A stretch of 64,000 nt of DNA. Source: Coffea arabica. Its lineage: Eukaryota > Streptophyta > Magnoliopsida > Gentianales > Rubiaceae. Positions 52,413 through 63,864 of the stretch are shown here, piece by piece. The notes beneath the pieces are model-generated. The model was not told the origin of the DNA. It saw only the letters and a list, made by a program, of their open reading frames with translations, and did not search any database. The DNA lies in the NCBI RefSeq assembly GCF_036785885.1, contig NC_092323.1, forward strand, positions 2,458,501 through 2,522,500, in the 5' to 3' direction. Within the stretch, counting starts at the first letter, position 1. Each line of letters opens with the position of its first letter. A program made the position numbers and the translations under genes.

Positions 52413-53198
52413 AAAATAGCATTGCAGTGACTACAATTGTCAGTTGGGCGTCATCAGTTCCCGATCGAGGGTTTGTACGAACCAATGCTTTGCCTCCACT
52501 AACTTTTGGCTGTGACTGTGAGACGTGGATTATGGAATTGCTTTCTGATAAGAATTTGTTCTTTCTTTCAGTTTGTTCGCACTCGGCAGAAATGGAAAAT
52601 AGGAAGCAATGAATCTGAATTTGGTAGCTCTGCGTCATAAAGATAAAGTGCGCAGGGGTGCAGTTATTGGTGCATGAAGTTGTTGCCGCCATAAATGCAC
52701 AATTTTCCCTTTTCAGTTTGAACTACAACGTACTGAGCATCATCTTGTTCAATTACTGTTTCTTAGGCTATCATAATTATGTAGATAAGAATTAGAACTA
52801 GATAAAGGCCATTGGGATCTCTTGAAGATCAACGTGGGTGCAGTTTGTGTAGGAGAGACCACAGAGACAGGCGAGTGTGATTGCTCGGAATTGGCAGAAG
52901 ACATTGGTGGGCTGATGAAGATGAGCTTGCAGAATTCAGGGCCATTATTACCGGTTGTGTTCTACAAAGAATTGCAGAGTTGGCTGCGTTTTTTGAATTG
53001 AATTTGAATCCAAATCCGCCTAAATCACCCATTTTTTACGCCTCTAATTTTACCCTAATGAGCAAGACAAAATGTGGGTGGGGCTTGTGCTGCACCATAC
53101 AATTTAAGTACTATCAAAATAAATCTAGGCATTAACATAATAAATATGAACCTTAAGATAACAAAATTTGACACTGAAAATTACAGTTAAATCCATCC

Positions 53199-53257
<59 letters not shown>

Positions 53258-53962
53258 CATATATACGCCATAATTTTCATAGTGTAATTAAGCAATTGTC
53301 TACATCCACTAACATTTGACTCTTCTAGCCTTTTTCTCAGTTTTAACAAAATATATATAGTGTGAAGAGATTTTATATACGCTGCCTTTCTTTTCTTGTG
53401 AAGAGGTTCCGAAATCTGGACCAAGAATAAGCAAAGACAAGACCTGACTGCAAAGATTTGATGATGATGATTTCTAATAGTTCTTCCACTTCTTCTAGAT
53501 ATCTTATTACAAAAGACGTTTAAAACAAAAATTATGTAGTAATATAACTTTTTATTTCGAGCCACCTTTTCTTTTCTTTTTTTACGTATAAGTAGAAAGT
53601 ATCGAACTCGGAAGTTCTCACTATCTTTTCTGTACCATTCATTCAACGCATTCCTTCCTCGAGTCATGTTATCATTTACCAGATTATTTGAAACAATATC
53701 GTATTAGTGTTAGATTTGGAGAAAATTGGATAGAAAATTCAAATTTAGAGAAAATTTAAACAAGTGTTTGATAATTAAAAAAAAACCATATTATATTAGA
53801 CGTGCTTGACCAAAATTATATAACAATTTATATCAAATGTCGTGAGAATTATATAACTGAACAAAAATTCAACAATAACGGACGTGTGTGGATAACTTAT
53901 TCTACACCGTAAATAGTAAATTATGCTATGAATTACTGGCAAAATCCACTAGCTGGCATTCG
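52413..53962. other. PAT promoter side and intergenic DNA with (TA)n run
   Basis: The PAT promoter should lie just above 52412. A pure (TA)n run of about 50 bases stands at about 53205-53255. Open frames at 52881-53135 (+) and 53257-53667 (-) show no recognisable protein family. No gene is supported. Confidence 0.4.
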
Positions 53963-54655
53963 TCAAACAATCTCGCACCTTTTGAAGCGTCCCCTAATGA
54001 CATTGAAGGAATTATTGGCACCAACTTCAATCTTGACATTGTTGCAGTCGACAGTGATGTGACGTCTGCTTGAGACCGGCCGCACAGGTACGTAAATATA
54101 CTTTGCATGCACCTGGAAGCTGAACGCCGCGACTCCATGCACCCGATCTTCGATCAAGGGATTACTCACGGTCTCGTTCGCAATCGGCAGACGCCATGTC
54201 GATATAATCGCTTCGTACTTCACATGAGACTTCTTTGGCTGATCAAAACCGCTCTGGTTTGCCGACACTAACAGCGTGTTTGTGTTTCCGCTGTAGACGG
54301 AAACCTCGACGTCTTCGTAACTAAGCCTCCCCTGATTAGGGTTCTTGACATCAAAAGTTATATTCCAAGTTGCCGTTAAGTTAGAGCCTACCATGTCGAA
54401 CGGAGAAACAGAAACTGAGATGATTTCGAACTTTGGCGAACGAGGCCATAGGCGCACCAGTACGCCGATGACACCGCCGACAAGAATTGTGAAAATTGTA
54501 ACGACGATCAAACACTGGAAGATGGAAGAGCACGGGCGTCGGTACGGCCGGAATACGTTATAATTATAGAAACTGCTAGCGTCCTTCGGAGCTTGCCGGC
54601 CGCAATTACTCCAAAGACGTTTCCAGTAAAGTTGATTCATCGTTTTTGCTAACAT
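53963..54655 (-). CDS. NDR1/HIN1-like (NHL) LEA_2 family membrane protein
   Basis: Intronless, about 230 aa from the ATG at 54655 (a second in-frame ATG at 54640 is equally possible). A basic, cytosolic N-terminal part (about residues 1-44) leads to one transmembrane helix (about 45-68, with IVVTIFTILVGGVIGVLV) and then a LEA_2 beta-domain. The domain shows the family pattern: FEIISVSVSPF, then WNITFDVKNPNQGRLSYEDVEV with the signature NPN, and a conserved second half ending in a VDCNNVKIEVG strand and a basic tail. Several N-x-S/T sites suggest glycosylation outside the cell. NHL proteins associate with the plasma membrane in defence and stress responses; this gene's own role cannot be told from sequence. 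Confidence 0.85.
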   Translation of the reverse strand: MLAKTMNQLYWKRLWSNCGRQAPKDASSFYNYNVFRPYRRPCSSIFQCLIVVTIFTILVGGVIGVLVRLWPRSPKFEIISVSVSPFDMVGSNLTATWNITFDVKNPNQGRLSYEDVEVSVYSGNTNTLLVSANQSGFDQPKKSHVKYEAIISTWRLPIANETVSNPLIEDRVHGVAAFSFQVHAKYIYVPVRPVSSRRHITVDCNNVKIEVGANNSFNVIRGRFKRCEIV

Positions 54656-55398
54656 CCGTTCAAGAGACAAGAATGAAAACAAGGACAACGTATACGTTTA
54701 TAGATTTCTTTCTTTCAACTATTTGTAATGCACCCCTGGACGAAGGAATGTTACTATTTACGGGTATTGGACCATCTACTATAGAAACTTCTTACGTAGA
54801 CTTTTACCTTGTTGATTCTTGCCTCTTGGTCCAAAATTATGTCAGAGGGAAACAACTGGTTTCTCCTTTTCATGGTATTTTTAGTCCACATTTAGAATCT
54901 TGTTCATTGTTACTATTATGATTACAACTTTTTTTCCGTCGGAAGTGTCAGTTTTAGACCTTTTTTAGGGCCTCCAACTGAGCACATACTTAAAAATAAA
55001 GCAATTTCAAAAGATGACATCTACTTACTTAAAAAACCAATAAGAACTTCAAAAAGTGAAAATCAATGTGAGAAAAATTGGAAGTAACATTAGATCCGAC
55101 GTTGTCTATCTAAACAATAGTACCAAAATCAAATAAGACAATAAGACAAGTATCAGTTGTGTCTGGGCAAGTCGAATTCATGCAATTTCGCCTTAGAGAT
55201 TGAATTTGTGCCATGTCCCTCCCACACCGGGGCAGCCTGCTAGGACAAACTCTATGTGGTATCGTCGCAGGCAGTCCCTCACTCCCTTTCACAGTTAGGG
55301 ACTCAACAAATTCTATTTGATGTAAGAGATGAATGAAATTGTTGAGAGGGTCCTTGGCTTTTGTTTACCTCATAAAGACCTTAACGGGTCATGCGAGG
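54656..55398. other. Intergenic DNA
   Basis: Includes the NHL gene's promoter side. Around 55150-55320 the sequence looks like a decayed repeat (a GC-richer stretch with 'ccacaccggggcag'), but I find no ends or reading frames to classify it. Confidence 0.35.
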
Positions 55399-55795
55399 GT
55401 GCCTACCATGGTTCAAAGTTGCGGTCACGATTGTGATCGCGGACCGGACAATTTCACATCAATCTCGACATAATCGTGATCGCGGACCGGACAATTTCAC
55501 ATCAATCTCGACATATCAATCACTGTCTCGGCGAGACGCAAATTTTTAAAATATTTAATATTCTAAAAATTGTAAAAAATGTGATAAATGTGATAAATAA
55601 AATAATTAATAAATTAATAAAAATTCAAGTCAACTCGGGATGACTCGAAATGATTCGATGTAATTCGACCGTTTCAACCCTTCACGATGACGTCTCAACG
55701 AATCAAGTATTTCGAAATCGTATCGTCTTGATCTCGTATCGGAAGGGCCCGAGACGGTGACGACTCGGCCGAGTCTTTGAACCATAGTGCCTACC
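55399..55795. mobile_element. 379-bp MITE with 9-bp target duplication and internal 43-bp repeat
   Basis: The element at 55408-55786 starts ATGGTTCAAAG and ends CTTTGAACCATA, an inverted pair. GTGCCTACC flanks it on both sides (55399-55407 and 55787-55795). Inside, a unit starting GTGATCGCGGACCGG is tandemly repeated with a 43-base period (first copies start at 55433 and 55476), and CG-rich words such as GACTCGG recur. There is no coding sequence. The 9-bp duplication suggests a Mutator-like mobiliser; the short inverted end would also suit hAT with an 8-bp duplication. Confidence 0.75.
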
Positions 55796-56320
55796 CAGCC
55801 TAACAGCCAATGCTTCTCCCTCACGCACACATTAATCGCAAATTAGATGGAAAGGGAAAGGATGAGAGCAAAAGTGTAAAACCAGGCACTCTGCCAACCT
55901 GCTGCCAGGCGCAAGCATATTGTTTCTTTTGGCAACAAGTCCCATGGTTCATTTTGTTGAAGATTTGATATATTTGCCGCAATATCTGTGCAAACCAGGG
56001 CGTATACCCAGTTTTTGGACAAAAAATGATGTACACGTATTAAAATAAAAACTGGGACTTGAGCCCATACAATCAACAAGAAGACATAAAAAGAAATTCT
56101 TCAATGACCACTTTTATTTGCCATGTCATCCAGATCAGATGGACTTAAAATCAGCAATGATCCCTATTTAGCTGTCCTCCCTCTCGCAATTCCTCAGTTC
56201 TCCGATTAAACCTTCCAAATGAGCAAGCCGCCTCTGCTATGCCCTTAAAGCAACTTCAACAGACAAAATGTTGATGGTGTGGGTATGTGATTTAAAACAA
56301 CACATCCTAATATCAAGGTC
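55796..56320. other. 3' flank of the FAR-17a/AIG1-like gene
   Basis: Probably holds the 3'UTR and poly(A) region of the minus-strand gene. No other feature seen. Confidence 0.4.
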
Positions 56321-59300
56321 TCATCTCTGACACCAATAAGATTGCGAATACCATCTAGACAGGGCATACTCTTTTAATTTAACGATCAATGCAAAAATAC
56401 TATAGCATGGGACATGCAGTACTGCCGCCAACAAATACCTGCCAATATACAGAAGACACAAACTAAAATGGATAAGAAATAAAGAAGAAAAGTCCAGACA
56501 AAAGTGATTTTCAGCTTCAAAACTCAGTTAGGCATCAAAAGATACAACACAGGAATTAACTGATCAACAATTTCTGATAGCAGACAAGTTGAAAAGTGCA
56601 GACTAAATGGTGATTCAGTGTGTGATACCCTGCCTCTTATCTCAAACAAGTTGTTTAACAATCTTGAAAAACTATATACAAGAAGTTGTTTGATTAACAT
56701 CAAAGAACTGTTGCTGGTTTAGTGAAACAAAGATGGAAATGGTATACAGAAAATCCCATTATAGAATATTTGGGCTGAAAGTTGATAGATGCTCTATGCA
56801 CAATAGGCAAAGCCATAACTACATAAGCAAAATTCTTGAGTCATTCTGAGAAAAGATAAATTCCATATCCAAAAGTAGCTGCATAAAGAGAAAATTTCAG
56901 AAACAACCTACCATATTGGAGCATATCGTGCGGAGAGGTCAAGAAATGGGTATGGCCACCTGAAGACAGACAATTGACAATAAAAAGACTCAGACAGAAC
57001 AGCTGCCAGAGAAGGATAAGAGAAAGTAAGAGAAATCTTACCACAATGGTAAACAAGCATGAATGGTCCACTCGAAGATGACATAAATACCCGTCCACAA
57101 TATGAAGTAAGAAATCCGGAACCACGGAAAATGCTGAAAATGCGTTTCAAGCTCATTGAGGACAAAAAGATGAAAGTGCTGGTTCAGAAAATTCTAAAAG
57201 CAAAAGAGAATAAGCAGCAATTACCAAGGAATTTAAAGCTGTGTCCCCAAGAAGCAAGATCAGATTAAGTGAATGGGCAAGGACTGTCAACTGATAAAGA
57301 AGGCAAGAAATATCTTCAGAAAATGAAAACCAATCAGTATCAAGAGCATATTAAACAATAGATAAATGGATAACAAAAGGAGCATATAGCTGCATACTGT
57401 GGGCAAATTGATGGCATGCTGAAGATCTGGGATCTTCTTTTTCAAACCATTAGTTTTTATGCACTATCGAAATGACCAAATTGTCCTTTAGCTACACTTT
57501 GTACCAAAAAAAAAAAGGTAGCATTTTCTGATTTTGGAGAAACAGAAACGTGCCTTGGAAATGTTGGACACACAGAGATGTCTGCAGAACGACTTTAGAA
57601 GATGACTAGCATCCCAACATTTAGAATCACCATATCAGCAGCAAGACCATGTGCCAAAGATTGGAAAACTAAAATATTTGTACTATTCAAACGTGTATAT
57701 TTATCCATTTCACTGAAGACTGAAACGGTTGTCTATCAAGTGAAGAAGAAAATTTCTTGAGGTCAGAGATCACCAAATCAGTTAGCGGTAGAACTGAACT
57801 ATCAGTTTTGCCACAGACGATAAAATGTATTTCATCATTCCCCTAATTGTCACCAAGTAATACACACTATCTGAGAATCAATCAATGAGATAACACACTA
57901 CATATAATTCAGACAGCCATGCTGGGTGCAAAAGAATTTCTGATATATCATATCTAAAACCAAATAGCACCACAAAAGCGTCTGATAGAAGGTAAATACA
58001 ACATTTAGGCAACTAAGTAATTTACAAATTTAAAATCAAATGCTACGAAGCATGGCCATGTTTTACAAACTAACAAACACTACAGGCACAGTAATCAGCT
58101 TCACAAATTACCGCAATCATTATTGATTCCACTAATATAATACAAATTCAAGATTGTTCATACAAGTCAGTCTTCGAGTACTTACCAAACTCATCTCATA
58201 ATCTTCGATGCTAAGAAATGGGAAAATAACGACCCAGTAAACAGAATCAGTAAGCATCACCGCCCCTGCTGTCATCTGTGCATCGAAAAATGTTATTAGC
58301 TAGCTTGAATACTGGAAAACGAAAAAGTTGGACTTCCAACACAACATAATTAAGTTTGATAATGTTAACACCAAAAATTGCCACAGTAAGAAATGGTCAA
58401 GTAAATTGGCATTAACAGTGTCACAAAAGAAAAACATTCACTTCATCTAGGCGCAATTTCTGTAACTAAAACTCCACAACGTCAAGAGACCTATACCATA
58501 TACACAGAGATGCAGCCGAAAAAGCAACTTGTCAAAATAAAAGACCATTCAAAGCCAATTATATGATGAAGTAATGAATATATTAAAAGTCTAGATATCC
58601 AAGAGAATGTTCAAGGCAACCCATAATCTCTGGCCAGGTCTATCTAGTGCTAAGAGTAAAATTTTTTCATCTGTTTTCATGGTCATCCTATTATAGCAGG
58701 ATGTTTAATCCCCTAAAGATGATTTACCTGAAATAAAATCTGAAATAGGTTACACCAGAGGGCAGCACTGCATGGAGTGTTTGATTTCCCTTTGTAATCC
58801 AAGTTTCCACCCACTTTTCCATTTGAAGTTCCCTCGCATGCAAGTGGCATATATAAGCCCTTCTCTGTGTCTTCAACGATACGATCATTAACCTTGTTGT
58901 TCATTCTGTTATCCTTACAAAATCCATAGAGTGACAGCACAGATCCAAGCTGCAAAGAGACTTGAGAAGACAACATCAGAAAAGATTGCATTTTGTATTG
59001 GCAGAAGCAAAAAATAGAAGTTCAAACAAATTGGAATATCCGTACAACCAGATGGCACATGTAAGATTTGCCATCAGGTCCATAAAGAAGAGAAACATAT
59101 GCATACCCCAAAATATATGGTAACTAACGTAAAAGTCCACCTGCATAGCAGCCAAAAAAATCATAAATCCCATAGTCAGGGAGAAATAAAGCCACTATTC
59201 ACTTCTGTCAAAAATAAAAGCATACCACATTTAGAAGATAAATTCTCAAGGCTGAAATGGTAGTTGACCCATTCATTTGTACAAGTTTTGTCCTCTAAAT

Positions 59301-60701
59301 CTCCAGAAGAAAACCATTTCACATGTTTAGAAAACATCTTTGTATTTGGGTGAGGATGGGTGCATTTACATTTTTAGAGCTTCAGTATTAACCCTTATTT
59401 TACTTGCCAAAATTATGCAAGCTACCACATTTAGAAGATAAATTCTCAAGGCTGAAATAGTAGTTGACCCATTAATTTGTACAATTTTAGTGACATGTTT
59501 AGAAAACGTCTCTGTATTTGGGTGAGGGTGGGTGCATTTACATTTTTAGACCTTCAGTATTGACCCTTATTTTACTTGCCAAAATTATGCAAGCCAGGAT
59601 CAAGGTAAGCTACTCTGCCACTGTCTGTGATTGCAGGTAAAAGTAGAAGGAAGTAAAAGTGGAGTGGGGCTCATAAACCAGGTGGGTGGGCTTTTGGGCA
59701 GACTGAAAAGGGGAAGTGGAAGGAGGGTGCTTCTCAGCTAAAGTTGAGAGTAGGGTCGCAAGTCCACCTCCTCCTTTTCGGCTTAGCCACTCCCTAGACT
59801 GAGAGCTAAAGTGAAGCTAAGCATCACTGAATAAAATGAGGGAAGGAGTGAAACCAAACTTCTCACAGTCAGTGAGAAAAAGTGCTTGATGTTACCTTAA
59901 TAAAGGACAAACTAAATTGGTAGGAAAAATATCATACTAAACGTGCAAGCAAAGAAGTCAGAAGCAAGCCAATCGCGTATTCTAGTAACCTAACATACTA
60001 GCATTCAAGAAAGCACAAGCATGCAGCACAAGGAACCCAGACTCTGTACCTTTTAAGTTTTGAGGCTCTCAAGTCCAGAAAGAATGTTCGAAACTGGTAA
60101 ACTGCCCTCTTTCCTCTAGGGGATGAAATCTTCGTAGTAAGGTAAGGAAAAAAATTGCTAGTCGGTACACCAATGCTTGACCTCACTTAGAATCTGAAGT
60201 CTAGAATAAATTTCACAAACTGCTTCAAGATTTACAATTATGTCTCCTCTTTTCTAATGCAATTCAAATGTTTATCAAATTAATTCAGTGGTAACCACAG
60301 TGCAAAATGTTTAAATTGCCACAGATTGATTCTACACATAGCCAATCAGCAAAGATGACTTACTGAGTATAATAGTAAAATAATTCACCACCGTGAACTG
60401 CAACATCAAAACTAAGGGCCACTAAGAGCAGACAGAATGCGATAACCCGATAGACCATCAAAAAACTCGGGGGAATTTCCTTTAAACATGGCCTCCAAGC
60501 TTCATCATTCCACAAAATCCTGGATCTCTCATCATGCAACGCTTCTCTGTCGGAGCATGAATCTTTTGTCGGACGTTCATATTTCCATATAAGATAGAAT
60601 GCTACTGCCATTGGTGTCAATACCAATATTGCACAGAGTAAGACCCTCCAATTTAACCAATAACTCAAGGTTGTAGTATCATCAGTCACCATCAACCGCA
60701 T
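56321..60701 (-). CDS. FAR-17a/AIG1-like multi-pass membrane protein
   Basis: Eight exons on the minus strand (60701-60364, 59140-59107, 58949-58728, 58275-58186, 57290-57225, 57133-57042, 56959-56912, 56438-56321) give about 335 aa. It matches a plant family of uncharacterised proteins related to animal AIG1/ADTRP (Pfam FAR-17a/AIG1). About six hydrophobic segments are visible: RVLLCAILVLTPMAVAFYLIW near the N-terminus, VYRVIAFCLLLVALSF, the QWTFTLVTIYFG segment, exon 4 (VMLTDSVYWVVIFPF), exon 5 (LTVLAHSLNLILLLGDTAL) and the C-terminal VLHVPCYSIFALIV. Exon 3 is a soluble, charged loop. Animal AIG1/ADTRP hydrolyse fatty-acid esters of hydroxy fatty acids using a Thr and a His; Thr115 in QWTF and His234 in AHSLN are the likely equivalents here. 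That catalytic role is inference. Function in plants is unknown to me. Confidence 0.88.
59223..59594. repeat. Roughly 200-bp tandem duplication in the AIG1-like gene's first coding intron
   Basis: Two copies start TACCACATTTAGAAGATAAA at 59223 and 59423. They share the words TTCTCAAGGCTGAAAT, GTATTTGGGTGAGG, TGGGTGCATTTACATTTTTAG and ACTTGCCAAAATTATGCAAG, with about 25 bases missing from the second copy and scattered mismatches. It lies between coding exons 1 and 2, away from splice sites. Confidence 0.9.
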
Positions 60702-61370
60702 TCTGGGAGAGAAACAAAATGAGTCATTTTTCTATTGGTTAATGGTTGCTTTACAACCACATGCAAACTATGAAGTATAACCAAATCCAAGTATCCAACA
60801 AGAAAATCTACTTTTGACAACATATATGTCTTGAAAAAAATGCGAAACTCAACAATTGGACTTCCAAACAGTTTTACTAAGCAAAATCAAAAAACACTTA
60901 GCAAAACGAATGAATACTTTTTCTATCTCAATTAGAAAGAATAAGGCACTAAAATCAATGCCCAGTTATCTGCAAAACAACCCCTATGTTTTGCTGAACA
61001 TCTCATACTGCAATTGCATCCATTCCAAAACATCAAATCTAATATCTAAATCTAATCAATCTTCAAAGTCCAATACGAGACCCCCAATATACAAATGGCA
61101 GCATTACTCTGTCAGACTTACAGACAAACACCTAGCACGCATCAGAACCACAAGGCTAGCAATCAACTAGCAGGATCAACAATAAATAAATAAATAAATA
61201 TCTCCACCAGCAAAGAGAAAAAGAGAAGCCCTTATACTCGGTAAAGAAGAAATCAGAAGAGCAAAGACCATTACCTGAACCAGACCTTTGGGCTGAGAAA
61301 GAAGACTCGACAGAGGAAAAGGCGATGATAATGCGGGTGCTTTCGCTTCGGCTATCGTTCCCCCTTAACC
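60702..61370 (-). promoter_or_regulatory. 5'UTR exon and 5'UTR intron of the AIG1-like gene
   Basis: On the minus strand a donor (CAG|GTAATGG) ends a putative untranslated exon at about 61275. The intron runs to an acceptor (CTCCCAG) at 60703, leaving one base before the ATG at 60701. The leader exon probably begins near 61330-61370, where the AT-rich promoter gives way to GC-richer sequence. Leader and start site are inferred. Confidence 0.5.
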
Positions 61371-62692
61371 GACGGCTAAGCGAAGTGCTCTTTTGTTTCT
61401 TTGTTCTTTTGTTTTTTCTGCATGATCGGAGCCTATTATTAGGTCGACGTGTGCCTTAAAGAGTCCGTGCTGTCTAGAACAAAGAGTTCAATACAAGGCG
61501 TCGGTCTTGTTTCATTTTCTGCTCAACTCTTATCCAATCATTTATCAACGTTTGGATTATTGGATTCGCTCCTTTATTTTGTAGTTGTACTGGTAAAATT
61601 AATGAATCAAACAATAATACGTATTAAAATGATGCGGACCCCAAGTGGAGATTGGCTGGGGAAGACTCATGATCATTGACGACTCTCCACTCTCTCCATT
61701 GGATTGGCGAAAGCCAAAAGCCAAAAAGGCCTACGTCTTTTTCTTTGATCGGTCCCGTTGGCCGTGATACAGCGGGTCCGATTTGTCAGTTACCAATGGA
61801 TAACGTTTATCTCCTTCCCTGAGAATTCTTTTTTTTTTTTTTTTTGATAATTCCCTGAGAATTCTTATATCTGAGAAAAAAATACTAACAAGAAATTAAA
61901 CAAAAACTTTTGGGACAGGAAAAAAAAGGCTCACTCCTAAATATTAAGAAAGAGAAAACTCCCACTAGTATCAAGGACTTGCCTAATTCGATAACCACAT
62001 AATTTTGTCAACCCAAAATTTTAGTGCCATACCTTTTGAGTTTTTAAATTGAATTAGTATAATACGATAGTGCATAAAGGGTACGTAACGGGCGTCTAAT
62101 TATTATGTTTGTTTTTTCATTGACAATCATTCTGAATTATACAATAATTATTTAGTAACTTTAAAACCATTTATTGGTCTTGGTGAAATTTTTTTTGAAA
62201 TTTTAGAACCAACAAAATATTTTTTTTTTTAAAAAAGGCAAATCAACCATCGACTTATTTTTGTTTCCTTTAAGAGATACTCTTTTTTTTTTTTTTCTAT
62301 AACATAATGCCAGAAGTATATATGTTGTACCATTCACACATGCCTACTCGTGGACATTTGATTAGCTGCATCTGAATGGATCAATCCTCATCTTAACCTG
62401 TGGAAGCCCCATTTTCTTCGAAGATAATTTCTCTCTGTCTTTGCCTATTGGGCCGATGGATTGATACCTTGACAAAACCAGGCCCCAAAGCCCAGAATTC
62501 CGTCATTCTCTTGTCCTGTTCGTTACGCAGAAAAATACGAAAACTGGAACATGGAACGTAAAGCCAAACTGAAAATTGTGGTCCTAAAACGGCTCCAGTG
62601 CTTGATTTTTCTCGCGCGGGGCCCTAAGACCGAGGTCCACCTTCTAGACCCGACGTGGCAATGCAGTCTTGCCTTGGTGATTGATTTCCACG
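61371..62692. other. Intergenic DNA right of the AIG1-like gene
   Basis: Promoter side of the minus-strand gene followed by AT-rich DNA with poly-T runs. The frame at 61449-61679 has no recognisable features. No gene or transposon end seen. Confidence 0.4.
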
Positions 62693-63864
62693 TCTTTCCC
62701 TAGAGGTGGCAATATGGATAAATGGTTCATAATTAGTTTTGACTTAACGGATGGTGGATGAAATTTATTCAATCCATTTAGATCCATTTAATAAATGGAT
62801 CTAAATGGATTGATCTAAATGGATTAAATAAAAACCAATTATCCATTTATAATCCATTTAAATATTTTGATAACTTTTTTTTTTGTCAGATCCCTCGGTA
62901 TGCAATAGTCACTTTGGGTCCTGACTAATCCTGAGTTGAGCTGGGTTGCACCCCATAAGAAGCGCAAGCTCTGCACCCCATAAGAAGCGCAAGCTCTACC
63001 CATAAGAGTTGCAGTGCTTCTGGTAAATGCATTTTTAGGTGCTAAAAGTAAAATGTTTGGTGAATATCATCCCATAAAATTAGGAATAAAGTTTTTGGTG
63101 TTAAAAACACTTTTAGCAAAAGGTTAAATTTGGTACTTTTATAGTAGCTTTTGTGATTTAAAAAATAAAACATTGAATTTAATTATTTTATCCTATATTA
63201 TGAACTAAATAAAGAGATAAATACATTTAAAAAATTTTAAATTACATATTATCCAATACAATAAGTATTTATTGAACTATATCTCCAAATAATATATTTT
63301 AAAGCATTTAAATACTTAATAAATACTTTTATTTAAAACTTTATTGAAAAATTACTTTTTAATAAGTTATTGTAACTCCAAACAGGCCCTTAGTAGAAGG
63401 CAAATAACATGTGATTATTAAGCAACTAAACGGAAAAATCTACAAAAAAAAAAAAGAAAAAGACGAATATATATTGAACGAAGTACAAGACAATAACAAA
63501 AAAAGATTCTTCTCAAATTTAACTGACTCATAGAGGCCAGTTGTCAATATGTGTTTCTAGCTCCACTTCTTTCTTGTGAAAGCGATGATGTTCTCTAGTT
63601 TTGTGGGCCCACAATGATGATGCTTTCTGGAAGGAAAGAAGTTGTTCGTCAGTCCTGGATCCGTCTTCCCATTGCATTCTATTTTGCTAAATGGATTTAT
63701 ATGGATCAAGTGGATAATCCATGTAAATCCATCAATTTAATTGGTTTTAAATGATTATCCATTTAAAGTCATCATCCTTTTTTTAGTCATCCAAATTCAT
63801 TTAAACTTGGTTTATATGGATGGATAAATGGATTTGAATCCATTTTGCCACCTCTATCTTTCCC
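62693..63864. mobile_element. Non-autonomous hAT-type element (1156 bp)
   Basis: The element at 62701-63856 starts TAGAGGTGGCAA and ends with its exact reverse complement. TCTTTCCC stands on both sides (62693-62700 and 63857-63864), an 8-bp target duplication. TAG-type ends with an 8-bp duplication are the hAT signature. The subterminal parts are packed with short ATCCATTTA/TAAATGGAT words in both orientations, typical of hAT transposase-binding regions. No transposase is visible. The middle has been invaded by other repeats: a SINE-like piece at about 62875-63000, and around 63005-63390 AT-rich DNA ending AACTCCAAACAGGCCCT that looks like another MITE. Confidence 0.85.
62875..63000 (-). mobile_element. 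SINE 3' fragment nested in the hAT element
   Basis: On the minus strand the sequence ends in an A run (T at 62875-62884) and shows the word GGATTAGTC inside CTCAGGATTAGTCAGG, common near the 3' end of several plant SINE families. No box A or B is visible, so it is 5'-truncated. Beyond it a 25-base unit GCACCCCATAAGAAGCGCAA... is tandemly doubled (about 62948-62997). Target duplication not found. Confidence 0.45.

Noticed and set aside
52148-53135. Possible plus-strand gene upstream of PAT
   Set aside because: Several short open frames, but none shows a domain, consistent splice sites or a plausible start; the first overlaps PAT exon 1.
54345-54563. Plus-strand frame opposite the NHL protein
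   Set aside because: Antisense shadow of the LEA_2 coding sequence; codon pattern fits the minus-strand gene.
55110-55398. Possible retroelement remnant
   Set aside because: GC-richer and repeat-like but with no recognisable domain, terminal repeat or border, so I cannot assign it to any family.
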